64,000 bases of DNA from Neostapfia colusana (Eukaryota > Streptophyta > Magnoliopsida > Poales > Poaceae): the NCBI GenBank assembly GCA_030760725.1, contig JASWHV010000003.1, forward strand, positions 59,911,264 through 59,975,263. The letters run 5' to 3'. The translations under genes and the position numbers were made by a program. Under the pieces are notes generated by a model, which was given only the letters and a program-made list of their open reading frames with translations, was not told the origin of the DNA and ran no database searches. Shown here one piece after another: positions 11,147 through 23,227 of the stretch. Each line of letters opens with the position of its first letter. Position 1 is the first letter of the stretch.

Positions 11147-11921
11147 GACGGATGGGCAAACCGGGCGGGTAAATCGGATTTTAGAAGATATGCTACGAGC
11201 TTGTGCTATCAACCACGGTAAGAATTGGGATGATCACTTACCGTTAGCTGAGTTCTCGTACAACAATGGGTACCAAGCCAGCATCAAGATAGCGCTTTAC
11301 GAGGCGCTATATGGTAGAAAATGCCGCACACCGCTGAATTGGTGTGAGTCTAGCGAGAGGGTCACCTTTGGGATTGATCTTGTCAAAAATGCGGAAAAAA
11401 AGGTTCGGTTAATTCAAGCGAACTTAAAAGCCGCCCAATCCCGACAAAAACAGTATGCGGACCGGAGAAGACGACCATTGTAATTCGAAGTCGGGGATCA
11501 CGTGTACCCACGTGTGTCTCCAATGAACGTCGTGAACAGATTCGGGGTGAGAGGAAAGTTAGCACCCCGATTCATCGGTCCATTCCAGATTGTGGAAAGA
11601 TGTGGATCAGTTGCATACCAGCTGTAATTACCGGCGACACTCTCTGGTGTGCACGACACCTTTCACATTTCTCAGCTGAGGAAGTGTCTTAAGCTATCAA
11701 CTACCATTCAGCTGGGGGATATTGAAGAACTGAAACCGGATTTCACCTATCGGTAGGAACCGGTTCAGATAATTGATGAAAATGCCCGAACCACACGCAA
11801 CTGTACGTTGTGGTTCTACAAAGTTCTATGGAGTAATCACTCCGTAGATGAAGCGACATGGGAGAGCGAAGGTTTTCTTCGCGCCAACTACCCTGACTTT
11901 TTATCGTCGCACCTATGGTAA
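11147..11921 (+). pseudogene. gypsy integrase C-terminus and chromodomain, copy 2
   Basis: The duplicate of 7177-7953, with the same integrase tail and chromodomain-like segment and the same inherited stops (the TAA of 7513 recurs here). A single-base insertion just inside the copia LTR edge shifts the first codons relative to copy 1. Unlike copy 1, it is followed by the complete start of its LTR at 11992, so this copy sits in the original context of the element. Confidence 0.82.
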
Positions 11922-11991
11922 TTTTCCACCGTCCTCTCTCTCATTTTTCATCTTGTAATCTCAGGATGAGATTCCTTTAAGGGGGGAGGAA

Positions 11992-14900
11992 TGTAAGGGC
12001 CCACGTTTTTGCACACATTCAATGTGTTCATCACACCACACCCACCTCATTTGAGGAAAACTTATGAACACATTTGAAGAGGAAGTAAACACCATCAACA
12101 TGGTCATTAGAGGATAAACTCACAAAATCAAGAGTGGTATTTCCCACATGCATCATATAGGGGCTGAGCATATGAAAAACTCCTACACCTTGCTAGGAAT
12201 GCTCATGCCAAGTTTCACCCAAATCCAAAACCTTTTGAGGTATTTCTGGGTATAATTAGAAAGAGGCTAGTTTGAACTTAAATTCGAATTCAAACCCCTT
12301 TCACCCCATAAATTCAAAACTGGGATTCATATTCACACTCATCACATTTCTGTGAGCTCACACACCAATTTTCACTCCATTTGGAGTTAATCTTTACATG
12401 AGCTAGTTTTGCTAAATTCAAATCAAATTTTAATATCAGCTAAACCTTTGCTGCAAATTTGATCAAACCAAATTCCACTTTAAATTATTCAAAGTTAATT
12501 GGCCATTTTTAAGTTTGATCAACTCAAAAGGGGTATTAAGGTCCCTACTGTTTTCAACAGTGGAGAAAGTTAATTTGTGAGGTTAAAAATGAGGGGTGGG
12601 ACCCTTCTGTCAGCCTCCTAGTTGATCAACCGACTGAAGAATACCCTCAGGCCGCTGCTATGGTTGCCACCGAGCCAGACGCTGTTGCCAGATCAAGCTC
12701 GGCGTGCGCTCACGCTCAGCCGACGTCCACCCTTCTTATCCCCGAGCCCGAGCCGGCAAAGAGCAGTTCGCTCATTCCTTTGCTCCCTCACGCAAGAAAT
12801 GCTGCCATCACCGCTGCTACCTCGGGTTCAATCAGGGAACCGGCAAACACCGCGCCCACACTCCCTCTGAGCTTCTAAACCGCACCACCACGTCTCGTTT
12901 GATCGTCCAGCCACGAGTACAAGCTGAAATCACCGCTCCTCGAGCAGCCCTGGACTGTTGCGCGGCAAACCAAAACTCACCGCCGTTCGGTGCTCTCGTG
13001 GACAGCCCAACTCAGAGGCTTTCAGGCGTGATCAAAGCCAACCATAGGAGCGTCACACATCAACGCTGCTCCACCCCAGCTCACGGCTCAAACCGTGAAC
13101 CATCGCCGGTGAATTCGGCGATTTTCTCTCGGACCCGGTAGAGTGACCTTTTGGTACGAGTTTAGCAAATTCGAGCTCAATTCTTGTTCTTAGCTTACCA
13201 AATCATGCACAAAAGAGCTTGACCGGCTAGCGGTCAATTCTTATTCACAACCCGGGCTTGAAACTTCACGGAGGAAGGCCATCTCCAAGTTTTCCGAACA
13301 CGAACACGAAGAACACCCTCGGGCGCACGGTGACAACCTAGTTGGAGCCATTCCCTAGCAAGTTTAAAGCCATGTCGATGATCCTCGAGGTACACTGGTG
13401 CTCTAGAGCCTTTTAACCGAGCTTTTGGTGGGCTAGGTCAGTCGACCTACAGCGCCGAAGTTGTACCGAAGCCGCCGCACGCCGCCGGCGGTGTTCCGGC
13501 CGCCGGTAGCTCTCGTGCCACAGACGGGTTGCTTGCCCTCCCAAATGCACAGGCAGCAAAAATTAGGCCGAGAGGTGGCCAGAGTAGCGAGATTTATCGA
13601 ACTCCGGCGAGGGGGCGGCGCCAGCGCGAGAGGTAGAAGAAGCACTGTGCGTGGGACCACCGACAGGGATTTAAACATATCCCGAATTTTGGTTTCTAGT
13701 TCAAACTTCAAAACCACATAACTTTGGCTAGGAAACTCCAAATCGAGTGAATCGAATTTCATTGGATTCAGCTCTATGATTACTTTCCAAAATAATCAAA
13801 TTTAACTTATGAAAATCCTTATTTATCAAGAATTAATTCTTCAAAGATTAAAATGTTTAGAATTTTAAGTGGAGAACCCTTTGGAGGAAAATTCTGAAAT
13901 TTGGCCAGGATGTTCACCATAATATACCTGAGCTACCATAAAAATTTCAGATCCATTTGAGCTCATTTGTTCCACCTAATGGTGTGATTAATGAAACTGT
14001 TCCAGAGGAAATAAAAAATGTCCAGAAACATTTATCAGATTTTCTCTGAACTTGTTTAGCTCATATCTTTGTCTAGGGATCTTCAAATTAGGTGAAACCA
14101 ATTCCATTAAAACCCTATGAAAATCTAGTTTCCAGAAAGTCATGGATTGCTCCATGAAAATCAATAGAACATCCTAAGAGCTCCAATTAAACCCAAATAC
14201 ACATTTATTTGTGGAGAGCTCAAATGAGCTTTGCTGCAAATGAAACTTGGCCAAGTATCTGTTTAGGTTGTATACAAACCACAGTAACAATTTCAGAGAC
14301 ATTGGGCCTGTCTAGCAGTACTTATGGTCTTAACAAATTCAACTCCAAATTCAAATGCATTCAAATTGACATATACATATATTTATCTTGTGTAGTAGCT
14401 AAGGTTGAGGAGGAGCCAGAAGTCTTAGACTTCATAACTCCGGAGGAACAGCTAGCCTACGACCAACAGCAGCAAGGCAAGCTCTGGTTTGCATTAACCA
14501 TTTTATAAATTTTACTGTTTTGAGAACTTACTTTGAGTACCCACTTTATTTATGCATTAGAGTCTTGTTTGAAAACCCAAATGCATAGCCAAGAAAACCC
14601 TGGTTTGGGCTTAGGTTTTTAAACCTCGATTAGCTACTGCAATTCTAAGATAGTGTAGGATTCAGTACAAGTCGAGTAGATGGAACTGCTCACGAGAATA
14701 GGCTAGAGGCACACTACTCGGGTAAAGATAGCAAATGGAACACATGGCAAGAAAAATGAGACCCAGTGGGGAGTAAGGGCAGCAGGACTTTGGGGCCTGG
14801 GTGCCATAGCTCCGCTTGTGTCGATTGAGGACCGAGCCGTGTGCGGGCCTGTTGAACAAGCTAGAACAGCACCAAAGACCTACCTGATATATGGGAACCG

Positions 14901-15785
14901 GGAAACCGATGTAATTCGGGTAGCTGGGTGTTGAGGCATAGCTGGTCGTTCAGAGGGTAGGTTGAGACCTTGAGGTGTAAATCGGCTGGTGGCACTTCGG
15001 ATGCGCGTGCAGAGACCTCTTGCTCGGGACGATTGGACCGGCTCAACATTTGGCTGACGGATAAAAGGTGGTTGTGTACGACGTCCGTGATGGTTGCTGT
15101 AGGCAACATCGAGTACGGGCGTTAATGATGGGTTATTCGGGTAACCCTGCAGGTGTAAATCAATTATAATCACCGTCCCTCACGGTCAGTGAGTACCACT
15201 TGTTCACTGTACCGTGACGTAGAAAGAACAGGCTAGATTCATGTAAAAGTTGGTGATTGAAAGCTATACCTTGATTGTAAATGACTTGTAGTTTAGAGCA
15301 AATTAAAGTTCTTTTCAACCTTGGGCAAAGCACATGAGAGAAATGTGTTTCTTGTTTGATTACGGCTCTCTTATGTGCCTTAGCGTGAGGTTCTCCACAA
15401 TTGCTGCTAAAACTTGAAAGTAAGGTTCAACTACTTGGGCGAGTCCTTTGCAACTTACTTTCCCATTTACACTGTAATCCAGCATGTAGAAGTTTCATGT
15501 ATAGGAAAGACGGGTCAGACTTGTTGAGCCATCGTGCTCACTTCTTGTGTTTGAAGCTTTTGCAGGGTGTTATGAGGAGGAGATTCCCGAGGAGGAGATG
15601 GACCCCCAAGAGGGAAACTCCGTCAAGTGGGAGTCGTGCACGCCGCCGTGTTAGTGTGCGTGTGTGCTAGAGGCGACACGTTCACGGGCTGAACGTGAAC
15701 TCTGTGCTTAGTCTACGCCCGAGAGTGTGGACTGAACATATTTTGTTGTAAACATGTCTATAAACTCTTTTATGTAATAAAAACT
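11992..15785 (+). repeat. Tekay-like gypsy 3' LTR (about 3.8 kb, 3' end missing)
   Basis: Begins TGTAAGGGCCC after a purine tract. The same family occurs at 41118-44090, inverted at 46766-50600, and at 63585-64000. Landmarks are AT-rich blocks, a GC-rich segment at 12640-13640 and an exon-like block at 14396. A further block at 15566 comes before a polyadenylation-like AATAAA near 15777. By comparison with 63585-63770 the last roughly 200 bp of the LTR are missing; the sequence switches at about 15785 to GC-rich CACTA-2 leader. The open frames at 12622-13141 fall in GC-rich sequence without conservation and are not called. Confidence 0.85.
14396..15654 (+). CDS. putative two-exon acidic coding sequence inside the LTR
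   Basis: Exon a (14396-14476, 81 nt) follows TGTGTAG| and ends CAGCAAG|GCAAGC, a good GC-type donor. It encodes AKVEEEPEVLDFITPEEQLA and a glutamine-rich end. Exon b (15566-15654) follows CTTTTGCAG| and continues in the matching phase: one base plus two bases gives GGG. It encodes an acidic stretch (CYEEEIPEEEMDPQEGNS) and ends WESCTPPC then TAG. The same blocks recur in the other LTRs of this family and in the related LTR at 44091-46765. Exon a phase implies at least one exon further upstream, which I could not fix. Function is unknown; splicing is inferred from the sequence only. Confidence 0.55.
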
Positions 15786-16545
15786 CTGCCGCCACCCCGC
15801 TGCCAAAGCCCCACAGCCGCCGGCCCGGCGCGTGCCCGCCGCCTTGTGTCCACCGCACAGGTGTCCGCCATTCCTGACGCCTGCCCGCCGCCACGATTCA
15901 AGGTACACTCAAAGCTCGTGTCTTCAATTTCATAACTATAGTACATAACTTACATGTTTTGAATCAAAGTGAGAAAATTTAGATAATTAGGGTTATATTA
16001 AGTGCCAGTGCCAGGAAAATCAAGTGTGTAGTCTGCTAGCTGTTTCGTAAAAACCATGAGTAGATATATAATTATGTTTACCGCTTTGCAATGTATAACT
16101 TATAGACGCTGGCCCTAGGGTTTAGGCCGACGTCTATAACTAAAACTGTCGGCCTATCTGCCAGCGCCGATGGCCTATCTTCCAAAACCGACGGTTTTAG
16201 GTGCTCTAACACCCCGGCACGGCCGCGCGCCTCCTCCCCGCCTCGAATCAGGCACACGTGCCCACCTCCCCGCCTCAACTCGCGCATGCATGCCTGCCTC
16301 CCCGCCTCTACTCGTGCCGCCTCCACGCCACTACCCCGCTGCACTGCTCGCCCCGGCCCGCCGCCGCCCACTCGCCCTGACCCGCCACCGCCGGACGCTG
16401 CCGGCCGCCCCACCCCACCGTGGGAAAATGAAGTGTGTATGCTGCTAGCTATTTCGTAGAAACCATGAGTAGATAATTATATTTACCGTTTTGCAATGTA
16501 TAATGTCGTTTAGATTATTGTTACATTAGTTTTCAATCTCGTTTC
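15786..16545 (+). other. CACTA-2 leader and left interior fragment
   Basis: The GC-rich stretch 15786-15895 ends in a splice-donor-like ATTCAAG|GTACAC, matching the layout of the CACTA-1 leader. It is followed by AT-rich intron-like DNA. At 16100-16140 the palindromic TATAGACG...CGTCTATA resembles CACTA subterminal repeats. No coding region is seen. The copia element at 16546 interrupts it, and the TNPD gene resumes on the far side at about 27600. Confidence 0.45.
16016..16506. repeat. 85-bp direct repeat flanking a GC-rich block
   Basis: Positions 16016-16100 and 16424-16506 share a core such as GTTTCGTAAAAACCATGAGT with few differences. Between them lies 320 bp with the TATAGACG palindrome and a CCGCC-rich block. 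This is either an internal duplication of CACTA-2 or the footprint of an insertion. Confidence 0.6.
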
Positions 16546-17981
16546 TGAAAGTGCATCTAGGCATCCCTTGTGGGTTTTGGTTGATTTATGACAAACAAAT
16601 GAGACCCTAACAAAATCATTGAGATGAGCGCAGGTTTTTAAAGAAATTAGGAAGAAAGCGCAAAAAGAAAGGAGAATGGGGATCTAAAATGATAAGAGCT
16701 CAGGAGCTGAAAAGATTAGATTACTTAGTATGGAGTGTGTTGGAGAAACACATCCCAAGAGCTCAAGTGAAAGAAATCACACTAACTGCACAAAAATCGG
16801 CATGTGCGGACTAGTCCGATATCAACCGGACTAGTCCGATTTCTCTCTGACTAGAAAACGGACAAGTCCTCCAAGTGCGGACTTGTCCTCAGTCCTCACT
16901 TTCTCCACACAGCGGACTAGTCCGATATGGACCGGACTAGTCCGATATGTCTCTGACTAGAGAATGGACAAGTCCGCCAAGTCCGGACTTGTCCATAATC
17001 TACAAAGTTCTCACCACATCGGACTAGTTCGATATGGACCAGACTAGTCCGATTTGTCTCTGAGTAGACAACGGACTAGTCGGCACTCTGACGGGCTAGT
17101 CCGGTATCTTACAACACTTAGGGTTTTCCACACGCCGCACACCGGACTAGTCCAGAGTCCACCATGGACTAGTCCGATCATCGCAAATCCTAACGGTAAC
17201 CTTTGGAAATCCTAGTATAAATAGAGGTGTACGGCCATACTACAACCTCTCTCGACCCCATGCGCCATCACACCTTCCAAGAGCCTAAAATTCACATCTC
17301 TCAACACATTCTAACCCAAAAAGGATCAAATCCTTGAGGATTAGCAATTGATCAAAGGAGAGACTTGTTCTACACATCTTGAGCTCTTGGGTTTGATCTC
17401 TCGCACACTCTTGTTCATTTATTGTACATCTTTTGAGTGTGCTTGGTGGTATTCATTCATTGTAATTCTTGGGGAGCCCTCAACTTGTGAGAAGGCCCCT
17501 TGAACGATTTATTTTCCCTTTGTGATTAGTGGAAGAGAATCGGCCTCCGTGGCGATTCGACGAGGGTAGGGTTGGTGAAGACTCGGTCCTTCGTGGACTC
17601 CTCAACGGGGACGTAGATTTCCTTCGTGGAATCGAACCTCAGGATAAAATCTTGTCTCTTGCTATTGTGTTTTATTGTTCATCATATTGTAGGGTTTACT
17701 TAATTTTGTGTAATTCATGTTGAAACATTGAAACTAAAGTTGATCTCTGTCATTCATTGTTTCACTGTTGTAATACATCTAAGTTCCCAATTAATTTCCA
17801 CTTCATAGGGTACTAGAAGTGAAACTAGTGATCAACCTTGATCTTTCTAGTCCGCGCATACCGACTAGTCCGCACAGTATCGGACTAGTCCGATTTCCCT
17901 GTATTTGATAAATCTATTAAGTGTTTCAGGGATTAACAAAGAATCGAAAAGCCTATTCACCCCCCCTCTAGGCTACTTTCA
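16546..17981 (+). repeat. copia 5' LTR (1,436 bp)
   Basis: TG...CA ends: it begins TGAAAGTGCATC and ends GGCTACTTTCA just before the primer site. A TATA box, TATAAATAG, lies at 17216-17224. It differs from the 3' LTR by scattered substitutions and a few indels, so insertion is not very recent. Confidence 0.9.
16800..17224 (+). promoter_or_regulatory. palindrome array and TATA box of the copia LTR
   Basis: Paired 12-bp palindromes CGGACTAGTCCG, centre to centre 20 bp apart, alternate with GGACAAGTCC/GGACTTGTCC pairs in three units of about 120 bp. The array ends a few tens of bases upstream of TATAAATAG at 17216. The 20-bp spacing (two helical turns) suggests cooperative protein binding on one DNA face. 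The function is inferred. Confidence 0.7.
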
Positions 17982-17982
17982 A

Positions 17983-17998
17983 TTGGTATCTGAGCCAA
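17983..17998 (+). promoter_or_regulatory. tRNA-iMet primer-binding site
   Basis: TTGGTATCTGAGCCAA follows the LTR directly. It matches the complement of the plant initiator-Met tRNA 3' end apart from one mismatch (TCTG for TCAG). Confidence 0.88.
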
Positions 17999-18031
17999 CT
18001 CTTCAAAAGAGACTCACCGCTCGAAGAGACG

Positions 18032-19670
18032 ATGTCGGACATCAAGGATGTACACAAGAAGATCAACGATGAAAAGGGTGATGATGAAATGACTCAAAAT
18101 CTAAAGAAGCTACTCAATGCCATTCAAGACAGTGTGGATGATGATGAGGAGGTGCTCCAACTCAAGGATCTTCTACGGAAGAAGACACTCTCCCCAAAAG
18201 GGAAGAAGAAGATCGATGATGAAAAGAAGAAGAAAGGGGGTAGTCAGACAGACTACTCCCGATATACTTTTGACTATGAACGTTTGAATTCTAAGAATAG
18301 TAATTACTTATCAATTCCTCTAGGGAAAGCACCTTACTTTGATGGCAATGACTATTCAATGTGGAGACAAAACATGAAAATGCACCTTATATCTCTTAAC
18401 CCAAGTTTGTAGCATATAGTGTGTACAGGGATAGATATCCCAGATGATGATGAAGAGCTGACTCCAAGCCAGGAACAAGCCGTTCATCGGAATGCTCAAG
18501 CTGTAGCTGTGATCACGTCATCACTGAGCCGTGACGAGTTCACCAAGGTGGATGGACTCGAAATTGCCAAGGAGATATGGGACACACTACAAACCGCACA
18601 TGAAGGTGACCATCATGTACGCGAAGCCAAGATATAAATGATTGAAGGTGAATTGGGAAGATTCGCGATAGAAAAAGATGAATCAACACAAGATATGTAC
18701 AATCGACTGAAGAATCTTATCAACAAAGTCTGAGCTTATGGCAGCAAAAAGTGGAATGATCATGAAGTCGTGAAGTTGATTCTCAGAGCATTCATGCCTC
18801 GCAACGTGACTCTTTGCTCTATGATTAGAGAAAGCCCCGGGTATCGGAAAATGAACCCAGACAAACTTCTTGGCAAGATCATCAACTTTGAAATGATGGA
18901 GAAGCAAGCCAAGCAGGTCAAGGAAATTGGCAATCTCACCTCGGCAGAGAAGAAAGGAGTTGCTTTGAAGTCAACATGTAAACCTGTATCAAAAGAAGCT
19001 CGAGAAGCTCATGGAGAAGACGACAGTGATGAAGAAAGTAGTGGTATCGATGAAGAAGACATGATCTTGTTCATGAAGAAGTTCAAGAAAATGATGAGAA
19101 GAAGAAAGGGTAGCAGCTCAAACGAAGGAAGACAAAGGGACAAACAAAGACCCAAGATGAGACGGGCGTGCTACAACTGCAGAGAATATGATCACTTCAT
19201 AGTAGATTGTCCATATGAAGAAAATAAGAGGAAGACTAAAGACAACAAGCCTCAACCAAAAAAAAATGTTCAAGAAGAAGAAGAAGCAATATGGCCAAGC
19301 GCATCTAGGGAAGGAGTGGGACTCCAATGATGAATCCTCATCCGAAGAAGAAGAGGAGATGGCCACCATAGCCATAAAGAAGACTACCAAGAAATCCACT
19401 CTCTTCCCAACTATGGGTGCATGGAAGGACACCGACAACACTTGTCTAATGGCAAAGGAAGGTAAAATAAAGGTAACAACTAAATCTTCCTTCTTGCATT
19501 ATTTTACTAGTGATAGTGATAATTCTAGTGAGGATGATAGCAGTGATGAAAATGAATATATGCTTAGGGGTTTAGACAAAAAGACAGCTGCTAAGATGAA
19601 ATTTCTATTTGATAAGCTTGTTGATATGGAGAAGTTAGTCAATCGTCAGGAAGATATGATCATCTCCTAA
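18032..19670 (+). pseudogene. copia gag (broken)
   Basis: Starts at ATG 18032, close behind the primer site. Recognisable parts are FDGNDYSMWRQNMKMHLISL, LSRDEFTKVDGLEIAKEIWD, the matrix/capsid-like core and a CCHC zinc knuckle CYNCREYDHFIVDC near 19171-19212, with D in place of the usual G. A lysine/serine/acidic tail follows. Stops occur at 18410 (TAG where the 4592 copy has Trp), 18635 (TAA) and near 18733 (TGA for Arg). A frameshift in the A-run at 19258-19266 moves the tail into another frame. The product would bind and package element RNA; this copy cannot make it. Confidence 0.85.
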
Positions 19671-19766
19671 AAGGAGGAATATCTTGAGATTCAAAAGCTT
19701 CTTGAACTTGAAAAGGAGCGAAGTAAATCACTAGAACTTGAGTTAGCTTCAAGCAAGGAAGCTTGC

Positions 19767-22700
19767 TTGAAGTTAAAAGACTCAAACGCCACCATCAAGG
19801 ATGAACTTGCTAACTTAACCAAAGTTAACAAGATCCTTGAGGTACAAGTTGAGTCACTCAAGCAATGTGGTTCTTCATCCACTTCAAGCTCACCTTCTCA
19901 ATATATAAAATCTGAAATTAGTATTACTTGTGCTTGTGCCAAAAGTGACACTAACTTGAAGAAAAAGCCAAACTCGACAAAGGACAAGCAATCTTCTCAA
20001 AGTGGCATATTTGATAAGGAGAAGATCAAGTATGCACGAAGTGCATACTCGGTCACAAGACCTCCTAATGTCAAATATGGCATTGGATATTGTTATGGTG
20101 AAAAGCAAAACACTAGAATCCACAAGAATAACAAGGGTTGCATTGCCTTTGTCAAGGGAAACTCTTCTCAAGTTAGAAAACTTAATGATGTTGATAAATT
20201 TAACACTGTGAACACATATGAACAACAACTTCTATTTAGAACTTTTGATGCTTCATATGTACTTATGAAAAGTAATCTTGGAAGATTTTATGCTAAATAT
20301 GTTGGGCCACGCCATGGGAACACCGCGTCTCATGTGTGGGTGCCCAAATCACTTGTGACTAACCTCAACAAAGATAAAGCCGAACTTTACACATGCTTGA
20401 TTGCAAAGACCAACATGGGTTGGCTGTGGCATAGACGGCTAGCACATGTTGGTATGAGGAATCTTCAAAAACTCCTTAAAGGCGATCACATCCGAGATTT
20501 AAAGGATGTTGTTTTTGAGAAAGACAGGCTTTGTAGAGCGTGCCAAGCAGGGAAGCAAGTAGGAGCACCCCATCCCGCGAAGAATGTCATGACTACAACA
20601 AGACCACTTGAGCTCCTCCACATGGATCTATTCAGTCCAATTGCTTAAAATAAGCATCGGCGGTAATAAAAACCGTCTAGTCATTGTTGATGATTTTTCA
20701 CACTTCACGTGGGTTTTCTTTTTGCATGATAAGACAGAAACTCAAGGAACCCTCAAGAAGTTCATCAAGCGTGCCCGAAATGAATTCTCATTGAAGACCA
20801 AGAACATACGAAGTGACAATGGGACAGAATTCAAGAACACCCAAGTTGAGGAGTATCTAGACGAAGAAGGGATAAAGCACGAATTTTCAGCACCATATAC
20901 TCCTCAACAAAATGGAGTAGCCGAAAGTAAGAACAGAACTCTCGTTCAGATGACGAGGACAATGCTCGATGAATACAAGACTTCAGACAGGTTTTGGGCT
21001 GAAGCGGTTAACACCGCTTGTCACGCCATAAACCGACTATATCTTCATCGGTTGCTTAAGAAAACTTCATATGAACTACTCACTGGTAACAAGCCGAATA
21101 TTTCATATTTTCGAGTTTTTGGTTCAAAATGTTATATTTTAAACAAGAAGCCAAGGGCTTCGATGTTTGCTTCGACGTCCGATGAAGGTTTCTTACTTGG
21201 CTATGATTCGAACTCCTACGCTTATCGTGTCTTCAACAAAACCTCCGGACTTGTTGAAGTAGCACGTGACGTAGTGTTCGATGAAACTACCGGCTCTCAA
21301 GAAGAGCAAGTTGATCAATGTGTGCTAGATCAAGAAGAAGCTCCATGTCAAGCATTGAGAAGAATGGCATTGGGCAATGTTCGACCACAAGTGCCACCTT
21401 CAAATGCGAATGAAGAAAATGAGCCACAGGTGGAGAAAAATGATCAAGGGGGAGCTTCCATATAAGATCAACCTCAAGAAAATCAAGAAGATCAAAAAAT
21501 CAATGAGGGCAACTATCCAGGGGTAGAAGAAGATGATAATGAAGATTCAAGACCACAAGTGCCATATTCAAGAGTACACCAAAGCATCCAAAGAGATCAC
21601 ATCGTCGACAACATAATCGGTGACATCCAAAAGGGAGTAATAACTCGATCTCACATAGCTAATTTTTGGGAACACTATTCTTTTATATCTTCTTTGGAAC
21701 CATATAGGGTTGAGGATGCATTAAAAGATCCGGATTGGGTGATGGCGATGCAAGAAGAATTAAACAACTTCAAAAGGAACGAAGTGTGGGAGCTTGTTGA
21801 AAGACCCAAGTCCAACGTCATCAGCACTAAATGGGTCTTCCGCAACAAGCAAGACGAACATGGAGTGGTAACAAGGAACAAGGCACGACTTGTGGCAAAA
21901 GGGTACTCACAAGTCAAATGTTTGGATTTCGACGAGACTTTTACTCCCATAGCTAGGCTTGAATCGATTCATATATTAGTTGCATATGCTACTTACCATG
22001 ATTTCAAGCTTTATCAAATGGACGTGAAAAGTGCCTTTCTCGATGGACCAATCAAGGAGGAGGTGTACGTGGAGCAACCACCCGGTTTTGAAGATCAAGA
22101 GTACCCCGACTATGTGTTCAAACTGCGTAAGGCTCTCTATGGCCTCAAACAAGCTCCTAGAGCTTGGTATGAGTGCCTTAGAGATTTTTTGATTGAAAAT
22201 GACTTCAAGATTGGAAAAGCTGATTACACTTTGTTTACTAAACACTTTGATGATGATCTCTTCATTTGCCAAATCTATGTTGACGATATTATATTTGGTT
22301 CAACTAACAAATCCTTTTGTCATGAATTTAGTAAGATTATGACAGATAGATTTGAGATGTCCATGATGGGAGAGTTGAGGTACTTTTTGGGATTCCATGT
22401 GAAGCAACAAAAGGACGGGACGTTCATAAGCCAAACAAAGTACACCCAAGACATTCTCAAGAAGTTTGGAATGGACAAAGCAAAGCCCATAAAGACTCCT
22501 ATGGCGACAAATGGACACTTGGATCTCAATGAAGACGGACCAAATGTGGATCAAAAGGTATATCGTTCCATGATTGGCTCCTTACTTTATTTATGTGCAT
22601 CGAGGCCTGATATCATGTTGAGTGTATGTTTGTGTGCAAGGTTTCAAGCCAATCCTAAGGTATGTTTTGACAGCCGTTAAAAGGATCTTGAGATATTTAG

Positions 22701-23227
22701 TTCATACACCCAACCTAGGCCTTTGGTATCCCAAAGGTTCAAAATTCAATCTCATTGAATACTCCAATGCAAATTATGCCGGATGCAAGGTAGATAGAAA
22801 AAGTACTTCCGGTACTTGCCAATTCCTAGGTAGATCCTTAGTTTCTTGGTCCTCCAAGAAACAATATTCAATTGCCTTATCCACGGCCGAAGCGGAGTAT
22901 GTTGCAGCCAGGAGTTGTTGTGCACAACTCCTTTGGATGCGACAAACTCTAAGGGATTACGATTACAATATGAGTCGTATTCCACTCCTTTGTTACAATG
23001 AGAGTGCAATTAAAATTGCCCATAACCCTGTTGAGCACTATAGAACCAAACACATAGATATCCGGCATCATTTTTTGAGAGATCACTCAATGAAAGGAGA
23101 CAAAGCCATTTCCCATGTCAACACTGAAATACAACTAGCCGATATCTTTACCAAGCCACTTGATGAAAAACGCTTTTGTGAGCTCCGAAATGAACTAAAT
23201 ATCCTTGATGCTCGGAACGTGGCTTGA
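19767..23227 (+). pseudogene. copia pol: integrase, reverse transcriptase, RNase H (broken)
   Basis: The GAG-pre-integrase segment (WLWHRRLAHVGMRNL) and zinc-binding LCRACQAGK come before the integrase core near 20.62-20.95 kb (HMDLFSP, RSDNGTEF, GVAESKNR, giving the D, D and E). RT follows with KARLVAKGYSQ, QMDVKSAFLDG, the catalytic YVDDIIFGST near 22.28 kb and SMMGELRYFLG. RNase H contains STAEAEYVAA and ends ILDARNVA at 23227. Breaks are a frameshift at about 20648, a TAA at 21463 and a frameshift at about 22660. I find no Asp-Ser-Gly protease motif between gag and integrase; the sequence jumps from LVTNLN to KDKAELYTC. A deletion there is likely. Confidence 0.85.

Larger units (their letters stand above)
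4217..12147. repeat. tandem duplication of a 3.96-kb composite segment
   Basis: Positions 4217-8180 and 8185-12147 are nearly identical in order and content. Corresponding points lie 3967-3968 bp apart (for example primer sites at 5739 and 9706, LTR starts at 8024 and 11992). The join at 8180-8185 runs from within a gypsy LTR (ATTTCCCAC) through a four-base filler into a CACTA repeat unit. Only scattered substitutions and single-base indels separate the copies, so the event is recent relative to the elements inside it. Confidence 0.93.

Noticed and set aside
12622..13141. ORFs in the GC-rich part of the gypsy LTR
   Set aside because: Frames are not kept in the other LTR copies at 41.8-42.3 kb or 49.4-49.9 kb.
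17983..17998. Possible tRNA gene signals at initiator-Met-like sequences
   Set aside because: These are primer-binding sites complementary to the tRNA end; no cloverleaf is present here or at 5739, 9706 or 33410.
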